Of a DNA stretch of 64,000 nt, positions 49,637-59,716 are shown in pieces. Under the pieces are notes generated by a model, which saw only the letters and a program-made list of their open reading frames with translations, made no database searches and was not told where the DNA came from. The translations under genes and the position numbers were made by a program. This stretch comes from Enoplolaimus lenunculus (lineage: Eukaryota > Nematoda > Enoplea > Enoplida > Thoracostomopsidae): NCBI GenBank assembly GCA_030248215.1, contig JASANG010004129.1:124001-188000 (forward strand), written 5' to 3'. The stretch's first letter is position 1. Each line of letters begins with the position of its first letter.

Positions 49637-51418
49637 CTAAATAAAGCAGTACATTACATAACAAAAATTCTAATAGACTAGTATTGTCATCTGATGAAGA
49701 TCCGCATAACGAACAAAAGCACAAACCTGGCTACACTAAATATGGTACGATGCTGCAATACTGCTCACGGTGCTTGCAGCCATTAACTAAATAGTCATTT
49801 GTCTCTACAGACATATGCAATAATCTCACAGCATGAAACTAATTACGTTAATGAACAGGTGATAAACTGACAGATACGGCATTACATATGTTGACGTTAA
49901 CATCACCGAAACGAGAAAACAAACCTTTTCTTTGACCTTTTTGCCAAAAACTGACATCCTGAATTAGAAGTTGACATATGCGAACAAATGAGCACAAAAC
50001 CAGGAGCTTAATCAATAACACGGGGTGCGCATAGTTTTACGCGGCTACATCGCAGACATAAAGGTATAAATTTATTGCAAATAACGTAAACAACATTGGA
50101 AAACAATGATTCACGTCAATTTATATATAATCGGACGGGATCCACTGACATTCTTAATATGCACATGGAAACCAGGATACGGGTGGGCTCGGAGTAACAG
50201 AGTACAGATTCTAAAGCAAACACTTTATCACTATGCCACACAGCCCGCGTCGGCACGTGTACAACCAGAAGGCATCTGATTTGAAGTTTGAAAAGAATGA
50301 CGAGGATGCATCAATCAAAATTCAGTATTTCTACGTGTTCGGCGCAATTGCATACCAATAAGAGTAATTAAAGTTAACTAGGTAAGTAATTAATGTTAAG
50401 CGCAATAATCAAAGCATTATGTTTTTGCCGTAAGATTTCAGGGAAATATATAGGTAGGAATCGTAACAACGTACAACCTAATAAAAAACCTAAAACGCAA
50501 AAACTGCTCTAAATTTTAAGCTTAACTCCAGCGGGAAACGGTCCAGTTCTATCTATATATAAGTCAACTTCAGTCAAACGCTTTGCAGGATGTACAAACA
50601 AATGTAAGGTGCTAAATTTTTGTAAACATGTTGAGGGGGCTAAATAGCACAACAGTAAAAACCATGGGACTAAAACTCCCGCAAAAATTGACCTAATATA
50701 TGCTTCGGTCGAAATTTTTAGAAACTTTCCAACAATTTTAATATCAGAAATTTTAGTATTTTTATAGAAATTGCGGCCTTCAACGAGATTATTACTAACT
50801 TTAATTTTAAAAGGCGGTTCTAATATTGTACCTTTGATTGCACCATGTTAATTTAAGTTTCAAGTTGGTTTGGTCATATGTTGTAAAGCGTAACGCAGTT
50901 TCATTCTAGGAAGCCAGACTTTTAAGGGGTTTACGTCCCCTGGACACTGTTAACAGTACAGCGTTGACACGTTCAATTTAGAATGAAAGTTATGCGAATG
51001 CAAGCTAAGCGAAAAATGTGAAACTACATAGCTAGATATGTTAAAATAAGCAAGACTTATTGTGAACAGACAATGTATGCAAAAGGTTACCCATACCTTT
51101 TGTTCCAAGCGTTCTTCAGTCGTAGAAATAGACTAACTATCACACAGGTATAAATTTTTTAATCAAATCGTAAAACGTGTAAGGATAGTTTTAACGTGTA
51201 AGCTGAGTTTTCTGTTTTTACGCCTTATAAGAACCTCAACATTATACAAATGTCTCTTGGTTCTTCCACGTTTTTACTGCTGCTGCATATGAAGACGCTA
51301 CATATGCAGCAAAGCGAACGCACACTACTGCGCTGTCAGAACTGCACGGTCGGGACGACCCGTTTATCCGAAGTACTGGGAATATACATGGTTTCCCTCT
51401 GAATTGTTCCGAAACATA

Positions 51419-51489
51419 TGGCCACGCCGGGAATCGAACCTCAGACCTCTCGCTCGCGAGTCAAGCGCTCTACCCATTACACCACGGCC
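51419..51489 (-). repeat. tRNA-like SINE head (CGC anticodon position)
   Basis: On the minus strand a 71-base tRNA-like block has a perfectly pairable (with G-U) 7-bp acceptor stem GGCCGTG/CGTGGCC, an A-box TGGTGTAATGG and a B-box GGTTCGATTCC. The anticodon loop reads CTCGCGA, so the anticodon would be CGC (Ala-type). The D stem and T stem pair poorly, so a working tRNA is doubtful. No CCA or T-run terminator follows. A tRNA-derived SINE 5' region, running on toward about 51200, fits better. Cloverleaf scoring would settle it. Confidence 0.55.
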
Positions 51490-52618
51490 GAAATCATAGT
51501 TTCCTCTGGTGCTATATGTGCATGACTACGTATGTGTCTTAACATTACACACTCTGCACATACACCAGCTACATCGCGTATACTCACATACGCCGCGTAG
51601 CCCGCATCTTCAACTGTTTTTATTGTCGGCTTCGCATCAATTTTCACCAAGGTCGCCTCTTGACCGTCCATTCTATTTTTATACTGCATAAGTGCACACC
51701 GTGGTTCAGAGCGCCGCAATCTACCATTGCGTCCACGAAGTAGCCGTTATGTCAGTCTAGGTAGGAACGGGGATTTTTGACCTTTTATCTAAGCAGAAGA
51801 AATATGGCAGGCCTGCTGCGATGGCTCGAGGTAGCGGTCATAAGATACCGAGGAAGGGCTTGCGTTTTTTGGTTTGTTCGCTTAGTTAGTTTTTATTTGT
51901 TTTCGCGATTTGACGTGTTTTTACACTAACTACTGCGAGCTCGATATGTTAGTATTTTTGTGCGATAAATTCTAAGGATTGTCGCTGGACGGAAACTGTA
52001 AGTTATTTTTGGGTCGTATTTCGGTTACAAATTGTTGTAGTATGACTTAGTTCCGTCTTTGGCTGGAATCTCGTAGCAAGTTTTGGTAACTAATTTTCCA
52101 TCAAAAACCAGTTCAGGATTGCAGCGGTTACAAGCGATTTGTATGTCTTTTTGCATTGTGGTTTCGCGAATTGTTAGTAAAGCTTTGTTCCTTGCCACGT
52201 TGATTGAGTCTTCGCGAATCTCATTAAGGGTAAGCCTACGTCGACTCCTGTGAAGATTCGAATTCCACTCTGGTCGGTCCCGATTCTCAAGTGCTTTTAT
52301 AGCCAATATATTTATCGATACGTATAGCATACAACACCATCTGTATTGCATACATTGCATATGCACAGGGAGAAGCATGCCTCACTTGCTTACAAGGTTA
52401 GGGTGCTCCGACCGAATCTCAATCAAGCTTACGAACCGCGCGCCATCGTGCTTATATGTGTATTAAGAGTGAAAGTATATATTGAACCTCAATTCCATTA
52501 GGGATTGCACGTATCCTGGCTCTTCTATGTGCATTCTGGCTTCTACAGTTCACGCAAAAACTGTCCTTGTATCTCCGGCTTACATATGTCCTACACGTCA
52601 GTATATTACTCAGGCTTG

Positions 52619-53296
52619 CAGGTATCGGAGTCTCAGTCTCAAGTCTCGAAAATTCCCGAGACTCGCGTAGTTTCAGTCTCAGTCTCAGGTTTTGAAAAGT
52701 CTCAGGCTTAAAGACTGAGACTCCGGTATTGATGTCAGCCATGAGTGCCATTAATATTTATTATTGTTTTATAAGAAAATTTTGTGAGAATTTACGCATC
52801 GTTTTCCATGAATCGCAAGTTTGGCTTGTAGATATTTATGCATTTCTCCAACATGTACTGAGAGCGAACGTCTTTGGAGTACAGTTACGTGGTTGTAGCG
52901 ACTTGTGGAATAAACTTACGGCTGCAAGATTGCCAAAAGTTTTGTTTTTAAAAGCGAACTCTAAAACACTAAATCCTGTTTTGCGTTAGAATTATGAAGT
53001 ATTGAATTGGACGATGTGCTAATTTTTACTGTGGGCCAAGTATTTATGAAATTTCAAATATATAGGTATTATAATGTTTTTAGTGCAAAATTCTGCGATA
53101 TTAAGCCAGCGAGTAACACTAAATATGATTTTTTGTGTGATGTAAAATCAGCCGGTTTTGCTGATATGTGATTGCTGTCATATGTATATTTTGTGCGGAA
53201 TAAATTAATACGTTTAAAGTCTCAAGTCTCAGGCTGAAAAAATTTGAGACTGTCTCGATCTCAGTCTCAACTTCTTCATTGAGACTCCCATCCCTG
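52619..53296. mobile_element. Non-autonomous hAT element, 678 bp, GTCTC-rich ends
   Basis: The element is flanked by a perfect 8-bp duplication CAGGCTTG (52611-52618 and 53297-53304). Its termini are inverted: CAGGTATCGGAGTCTC at the left, and CAGGGATGGGAGTCTC when the right end is read inward. Eight-base target duplications and CAGGG termini are hallmarks of hAT transposons. Both ends carry runs of short GTCTCA/GTCTCG subterminal repeats. No transposase frame is present. It lies about 140 bases upstream of the ZNHIT1 start codon. Confidence 0.85.
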
Positions 53297-53436
53297 CAGG
53301 CTTGGCCGTTACTTCGTTTAAAGTGCATCATATTTTAAGAAAACGGCACCCAACCCAATCAGTATAATCTTAATTTAGGTCGAAATACAGTGTTGTTCTA
53401 GGGTTTTGTGTAAAAGTTGTAACATAAAAAGGTCTA

Positions 53437-54261
53437 ATGTCTCTTTCGCGATCTTCTGATCGAATTAAGCTAGTTGAACGTGGACGTGTGCTTGATGAAG
53501 CTACACTACGCAGACGTGTTCGTAAGCAAATCGAATCTCTAGAGCAAGTAAGTAACAATTATGGATAAAACTGTACGTTATCTTTCCGATATCATTTTCA
53601 TAAAATTAATTGCTCTTGAAATTGACAGTAAGGAGTCACTCTGAAAATAAGCATTATATTTGCCGGGCGGTGCCGCTCGGCTTGGTGAATCTGTTTTATA
53701 AAAAAATTTACACGCGTTGTGGTTTTGTTGTTTGTTACGTATGTTTTACAAAGCTGTCGTGTATTTCGGTTGTTTCAGCATGTGCTAACGTTGAATTACA
53801 TATGGAACTCTTCGTTTTAGGATAATTTTCAAGACGATCCGCATGCAAATCTAACTATGCATAAAAAAGCACCAAAATTTGATGACTCTCCTCAAACGTC
53901 TTCTGGTGCGCATCCATCAGCGACAACCACGTCCGGTGAAAATCCAACCCGCAGGAAACGAAAACGCGGCGACCATTTTAAAATTCGATTTCGAAAAACA
54001 TTTGCTGCATTATTAGAAGAGGAAGCGCATGAAACCGAAGCAATTGCTGGATCGAATAATTATACTGACACAGGCGCTCTAATTCGTGCGAGTAGTTATT
54101 CAACTGCCAAAGCGCCACCATCAAACTTGCCACCAAGACATTTTTGCGCCGTATGCGGGTACACGTCATGCTACACTTGTGTGTTGTGTTTCGCAAGATA
54201 TTGCTCAAAACGGTGTCTGGAAGTTCATCGAGATACGCGATGCTTAAAATGGACCGTATGA
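53437..54261 (+). CDS. ZNHIT1: Zinc finger HIT domain-containing protein 1
   Basis: ZNHIT1 is a small subunit of the SRCAP chromatin remodeller that deposits histone H2A.Z (yeast counterpart Vps71). Two exons, 53437-53547 and 53821-54261, are joined in phase 0 (GAGCAA|GTAAGT donor, CGTTTTAG acceptor), giving 183 residues plus stop. Exon 1 has RVLDEATLRRRVRKQIESLE. Exon 2 has DNFQDDPHANL, GDHFKIRFRKTFAALLEEE and the C-terminal HIT finger CAVCGY, CVLCFARYCSKRCLEVH, TRCLKWTV. All HIT cysteines and the terminal LKWTV of the family are present, so the gene looks complete. It is about 30 residues longer than the human protein because of Ser/Thr-rich linkers. It is the only intact plus-strand gene in the window. 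Confidence 0.97.
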
Positions 54262-54689
54262 CTGCGTTCGTAAAATATATTTCCAACATTTTTTGTTTTG
54301 GGCAGAAAACTTTGCATTTTTATAGACCTGTCTTGATTGATACTGTGATGTTGATAAAATCGTGTGTACATAAATTTGGAACAATTTTATCGTACTATTA
54401 TAATATACATATGGCCTGCGTAAGTGATCATTATTACAATTTCAAGTATATTGTGTTCGCTTGCCAAGCGGACGGGTACTCACAACCTTAATTTTGAATG
54501 GAAAATGAAACTGTGTTAATGTTTTAACTTTTAAAAACACAAAATTCATTGGTTGAATTGTTTTGAGAGTTGAAATTTAATTTGGGCAATTGTCGATGTT
54601 GCATTGAAATTTAAAATTCTATCAGTGTAAAAATTCTCTGGTTTTATTTGTGAGAATAGATCACTCTTGTACATACAAGGTTTCCGTTA

Positions 54690-56396
54690 AGATAGTTTAA
54701 ATCATGTCAGGTCGGTTATAGACTATGCAAATGAATTTGAGGCTGGTGCTATGATTCTATCAGTTGACCATGAGGCCGCCTTTGACATGGTACAATGGAA
54801 TTTTATTGTTAAAACGCCGATGAAAATGAATTTTGGTCCGAGATTCATTAATTTGGTTAAATGTATATATAAAAGAAAATACACAAGATCGGTCATATTA
54901 GTAAATGGTCACCTATCGGAAACCTTCTATACACAGAGAGGGTTAAGACAAGGGTGTCCGCTTTCTCCATTGTTATACGTTTTGACATCAGAGGTTGTAG
55001 CACATTTTGTGAGGACAACTAAAATGCTTACGGGGGTACCGTTGTATGGTCAGAATACAAGAATAACGAAGTTTGCTGATGATACAAGTGTTTTTGTTAC
55101 CAATTGGGAAGAAATTAGTATCGTTTTTCAAATATTTGAATGGTATAAAATGGCCTCTGGTAGCCGATTGAAGACAAGAAAAACACAACTTTTACTATTA
55201 GGCTCTTGTAGAAAAAAGATCGTACCCAAAAAATGGAGAAGCTATGTTGTAGATAAATTGAAACTATACGGTGTTTGGATTGACTCATCGGGATTTGACT
55301 TAGAAGACAATTGGACTAAAAGTGTGTCCAGCATAGATGCATTAGAGAGAAGAGTACCTCCATACGGAGTGTCAATGTATGGCCGAATACATATTGCGAT
55401 GATTTATTATTTGTTTTTTTAATTATATTTGTGCTGTAGCGACTCCTTCGACCGCTGTTATAGATAAATGTTACAAAGTATTGCGTCGGTTTGTGTTCTA
55501 TCCGTCCGCCGCAGATATTGTACGACAACAAATACTACATCTGGATGCCACTGGTGGTGGTATTGGGTTTCCAGATATTAAAATTAGAGTAAAAGTTAAC
55601 AGATTAATGTGTTATGTAAAGTGCTTGTGCTATAAGGAAATGCTTAGCTGGAGAAGATCCTTTTTCCACTTCTTCAGGAAGGTTGAATTTTTGACAAGCA
55701 GACAAGTGAGGCGGATCGCAATTCCTACGTTCTATAAAGAAATTCGCTATTCGATTATCGAGTCCAGTTTTCGACAAGAGGGAGACTTTTGCTGGGTTTT
55801 CGGGGAAAAATATTACATGTTAAAATTGAAGTCAAAATTAGTTTATAAACTATGGATACACAATTATTATAGCAAAAACATGATTTTGCAAAATTTGTAT
55901 TGGGAACGGCATTTAGGATAAGATACATTGTATGTCAAAGAATCATGGAAATGGGCAAAGGCGAAGTATGTGGACGGTAAAGTACGGGACTTGCACTATA
56001 AACTAAGACAACCGTCTTTATATAAATAATAGGTTATCATATTTTACTACAACATCAAAGTATTGTTGTTACTGCCATATACAAGGGATAGATGTAGTTG
56101 AGGACATCCCACATGTTTTTATTTATTGTTCCCGTGCGTATAATTTTGTATTTGAAATTACACCAATTTTGCAACGGTTACTAGGTTGTCATCAGATTAA
56201 TTTGTCCGATTTAATATTGGGAAAAAGTAATACATCTACACAAAATTATCAATGTTTTAATTTTTTAATTCAGTATATGCAGTTCGCTCTATGGAAATCG
56301 CGATGCTTATTAAATTTTCATAATACATTAGAGAACCCAATGTCCATCTTTAGGAAAAGTGTTTTAGATCACTTTGTAGACTTAAAGTGCGACTGA
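54690..56396 (+). mobile_element. Decayed, 5'-truncated LINE (L1/Tx1-like reverse transcriptase)
   Basis: Conceptual translation from about 54690 gives non-LTR reverse-transcriptase motifs in order: SVDHEAAFDMV (catalytic Asp of motif A), YTQRGLRQGCPLSPLLY (motif B) and ITKFADDTSVFV (FADD, motif C). Beyond the domain come LRRFVFYPSAADIVRQ and, from about 56060, a Cys/His knuckle-like stretch (CYCHIQGIDVVEDIPHVF). The frame shifts at a T-run near 55410-55420 and there are stops at about 55922 and 56027, so it is dead. No endonuclease region was found, consistent with 5' truncation. The flavour (GLRQGCPLSPLLYVLTSEVV) resembles the Tx1/L1 group. It lies about 430 bases after ZNHIT1. Confidence 0.85.
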
Positions 56397-57222
56397 AAGG
56401 GCCCGTTTTTGATCGTGTTTTCGGGATCATTACGGAAAACTCGAATGCGTCGCCAGGCTTTAAATTGGTAATATAGGCGGAACGTTTGCGTGAAAAATTT
56501 TAAGTGAAATTGTTTTTAGAAGTTAATGCCGGATAAGAATAAAACTAAGTTAATTAATTTTTGACCGCTATTTTACTAGCATAACAAGAGAATCTAAATC
56601 AGTGATTGGTTTAAAGTTAGACATTTTCTAATAATCAGGTTTTCACATTGTTGATTTCTAAGCGTGAATAATCGTTGTTAACTATATCTGTGTTGGTTGT
56701 ATTGTTTTGTTATAATCTCCATATGAGCGGTGGAGAAGTGTTAAATTGACTAGTAAACTTTCTCTCTCTCCCTACATGAGTGTGATGTACAGCTCAAAAA
56801 ATTTTACCCGACCCGCGCTGTACCCACGCAAACAAAAATTTTCTACTGGCGAGTATACCCGTGCAAATAGATCTACCTGTGACCCACCTTTTACCCGCGC
56901 TTGAAGCTAAACCAGTATTTTAAAAGATCACAGGTACTTTGCACTTTAATTAAGTTTTGCGATGTAGCTTCAATGAATTTTACACACGAAAGTTTACTAG
57001 GAACAAGTCGTTTGACTGAAAGCCATATATATTGTCAGCGCTACTTAACACGAAAATGGTCTTTAAATTTAGCTGCTTGTAAACAATAATCTAACGTGTT
57101 GTCAAACCACTTTTTTGTCGCAATAAATTTGTGCAACGAACTCATATCATAATTTATGTTTTTTCGTAGGCCAAACACACTGGCTAAAAATCATAAGCTG
57201 CAAATTAGCTCATAAAACGATC

Positions 57223-57354
57223 GGCCCATGTTACTTTATGGGGCGTCCAGGTTTGTGGTCTGTTTATAAAAGAGTAGGTTTAGATTCTAAATTACATTTT
57301 TTGCTTAGGCTAGGCTAGGAACTCATTATTTCGCCGCTTAATGTAACATTGGCC
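57223..57354. mobile_element. hAT MITE, GGCC-ended family with TTAGGC interior, copy 1
   Basis: A 132-bp element flanked by a perfect 8-bp duplication AAACGATC (57215-57222, 57355-57362). The left end is GGCCCATGTTACTTTATGGG; the right end read inward is GGCCAATGTTACATTAAGCG. The interior includes TTGCTTAGGCTAGGCTAGG, a degenerate run of the nematode telomere unit. No coding capacity. Confidence 0.85.
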
Positions 57355-57685
57355 AAACGATCATTCAAAATGGAGCACGTGTAAAAACCGGATCCGTTGT
57401 CGGAAATCAGCAGAATTTGCTGGAACCGGAACCAAAACCGTAACTGAAGGAAACTCATATTGCTAAAATTAGACAATAATATTAACAGTACGCATCTAAA
57501 TAAATAACCTATGGAACGTTGTTAAAAATTGTATTGGTGAGTTGTTGAAAGATTCTGACATTGATTTAACTTCGAAAAAACGAAAAATGTTCAAAATTTA
57601 CAAAGTCATTGAGTGAAACACAGTTCAGTAAAAATTCGATAGACAAATTTCGTATTCAAAACTGCCGGGACGTCACGCAAAAATC

Positions 57686-57863
57686 GGCCCATGTAAAAGT
57701 CAGGGGAGCGGCGAAAGTTTTTTCTGTGGGACTAGAGGAGTTTAAGCTTAAGTTTTAGACTATTTTTTGCTTGGCTAAGACTTAGGCTTAGGGAGATGCT
57801 CATTCTTAAGTTTAGGCTTACGCTTAGAATATGCTTGTAATACTGTTCCGCCCCTGTTTGGCC
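57686..57863. mobile_element. Related GGCC-ended MITE with TTAGGC-like interior
   Basis: The left end is GGCCCATGTAAAAGTCAGGG. The right end, read inward, is GGCCAAACAGGGGCGGAACA. The flanks match only loosely (CAAAAATC and CATAAATT). The interior is dominated by TTAAGCTTAAG and ACTTAGGCTTAGGG variants, oriented opposite to the arrays in the 58.2-kb copy. Confidence 0.65.
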
Positions 57864-58169
57864 CATAAATTTAACAGTCGTAGCTCGTAATTCGATTTTC
57901 AGCAGTGTGTATATATACCAATTCAAGCTACGAGTAAACAGCCGTTTAAAAGCTTAGCTAACCGGCATGTACTTGCTAATATCCTGGGCGTCAAAAATCA
58001 CCCAATGCCATCACTAATCTCAAAGTAGAACTTGTCACCAAGCAAGAAATCAGTTCAATTTGGCGACCCTAAAAATACTGAGAATAATTGTAAAATATAA
58101 ACTGATAGTCATTCGAAACAGACACTAACGTTTATTGACAACTTTTAATAACGTGTAGAAAGGAATTTC

Positions 58170-58321
58170 GGCCAATACTTTAAGGGGCGCATAAACGTAT
58201 TCCTAAGCCTAAGCGTTGTAAAAATGTGCCTAAGCCTAAGCAAAAAATGTAACCGAGAATCTAAACCTATTCTTTTATGGACCCACCAGAAACCTGAACG
58301 CCCCTTAAAGTAACATGGGCC
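58170..58321. mobile_element. hAT MITE, GGCC-ended family, copy 2
   Basis: A 152-bp element flanked by a perfect 8-bp duplication GGAATTTC (58162-58169, 58322-58329). The inverted ends are GGCCAATACTTTAAGGGGCG and, from the right, GGCCCATGTTACTTTAAGGG. The middle has CCTAAGCCTAAGCG and GCCTAAGCCTAAGC, reverse-strand TTAGGC arrays. Confidence 0.88.
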
Positions 58322-58655
58322 GGAATTTCTACCGTTTTTCATTGGTTTTATAGCGTCATAGTCACAATTGTAGAGAATGCAGGCTTATGGCTACTTTCGA
58401 TCATCTAAACCAGTGTACACATCAGGGCTGTAACAGTAGTGGGTAGAAGAATATTCCTAAGCCCAAGCGAACGGATAAGTCATTACTTAAACGTCTAAAC
58501 CTGAGCAACAAAACAGTCTAAAGCTTCAGCTTTACTCCATAGCAGTCCCAACGTTAAACAGTCCGCGGCGTCTGGTCTCTACAAGTGTTGATGTTTTAGT
58601 GTAGCAGACTTGAGACTGCTAACCTTAAAGCACCTTTTGATTTTAGTCAGACGTT

Positions 58656-59716
58656 CTATTTTGTTCCGACTGTTGAGTCAGAAAGTTCAATGTCGTGAAA
58701 TATTTCGCTGGTACTTAAAGCTTGTGATGACACATCATCTCGTTCATTCCTGTGTAGGCTTAGCGATTCTGGTTCAGTCAACTCCCTACTTAAACTGCTT
58801 GTGACGGGTATCTCTGAATCAGAAGGTCGTTGTGACTCAGAAGCGGGATTATCGTTTGCAGTGACTAATGCGTTGTCCTCAACGTGACTGGAAGACGACA
58901 AGGCGCTTATCTCTGGATTGGTGCAATCCGCAACATGAATTCGTTCGCTGGTCGCGGAAGCTTCAGTTGTGGCAGGGGGCAACGGCAATTCATGTGTTGT
59001 TTGATTATCCACAGACTCGACAGTGTTCACAGCAGCTGATCTCGTTGTTGATGGAAGCTGTTCATCGCTAGCGACGGCATCATTTCCTGCAGAATTACGC
59101 TGCTCAAGTCTGATTGGAGTTGCAATTTTGATGGCATCTTCATACGACGGCAAACCACCCAACGCATCCGGAAATCCAATACACGAAAACATCGGCGATC
59201 TTGGATGCAATGAAGGAATCGAAGAAATCGTACTGTTACTGCTGTCGATACCAGAATTTAAATATTGAACAGCCAATTGAGCGTCGACGTATGATGGCGG
59301 AGCTTCTGTCACCGTGAACATGGCAGGATTTAGTCTGTGTTCTGATTGGTTAATTGAGTTATGAGATACGGATTCGTCCAATCCGCTGAAAGCAGCGTTA
59401 TGAGCAAACCTATTATTGGCGACTGAAACGCGCGAATCAGATGCCAACTGGGACGTTGTGGTTGTGTTGCTATCGCGTCCAGAACGCCAAGCGTACATTT
59501 GACGTATGATAGAATTAGCTTTACGTCTTGCACAACAGTATACCATTAACCCAATACCAATCATAAACAGAACACCTGCGGCTGTTCCGCCTAAATTACG
59601 ATGAAAAGCGTCGATGCTTTTCGAATACGATTCGCCTGGTTCGCCCGTAAACCGTTTGTATTCGCAATGATGTCCAGCAAATTGTGACGACAGACAACGA
59701 CACGAGCGTTGGTGAT
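58656..59716 (-). CDS. Last exon: final EGF unit, TM segment and cytoplasmic tail
   Basis: The acceptor is TTACTTTCAG at 59717-59719. The exon opens by completing an EGF unit, with the first codon split as G|AT so that KPY is followed by DHQRS. It then has a short stalk, one membrane segment around codons 60-80, an Arg/Lys stop-transfer cluster (CCARRK) and the PY-motif tail ending DSTVGTK. The tail contains many SS, SE and ST clusters, typical of a disordered, phosphorylatable cytoplasmic domain. A family-D MITE ends 23 bases upstream of the acceptor, inside the preceding intron. Confidence 0.85.

Larger units (their letters stand above)
49637..53436. other. Intergenic between RalGAP alpha and ZNHIT1
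   Basis: The two flanking genes are divergent, so their promoters should be here. It contains the tRNA-like SINE head (51419-51489), the 678-bp hAT element (52619-53296) and mostly AT-rich sequence. Two minus-strand open stretches (51477-51719 and 52025-52378) have fairly balanced composition but no family I recognise. An upstream RalGAP alpha exon could also be hidden here. Confidence 0.6.
56397..58655. other. Intergenic between LINE remnant and EGF-repeat gene
   Basis: It holds three GGCC-ended MITEs (57223-57354, 57686-57863, 58170-58321), a further TTAGGC-like patch at about 58440-58540 and a CCGGAA-rich patch near 57390-57440. No gene was found. The EGF-repeat gene's 3' UTR should start at 58655 on the minus strand, but no AATAAA stands out close by. 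Confidence 0.65.

Noticed and set aside
51419-51489. Functional tRNA-Ala gene
   Set aside because: D and T stems pair poorly and no terminator follows; listed as a SINE head instead.
51821-51871. Short basic plus-strand start (MARGSGHKIPRKG) before a GT
   Set aside because: It looks like a possible first exon, but no downstream exon or family could be matched.
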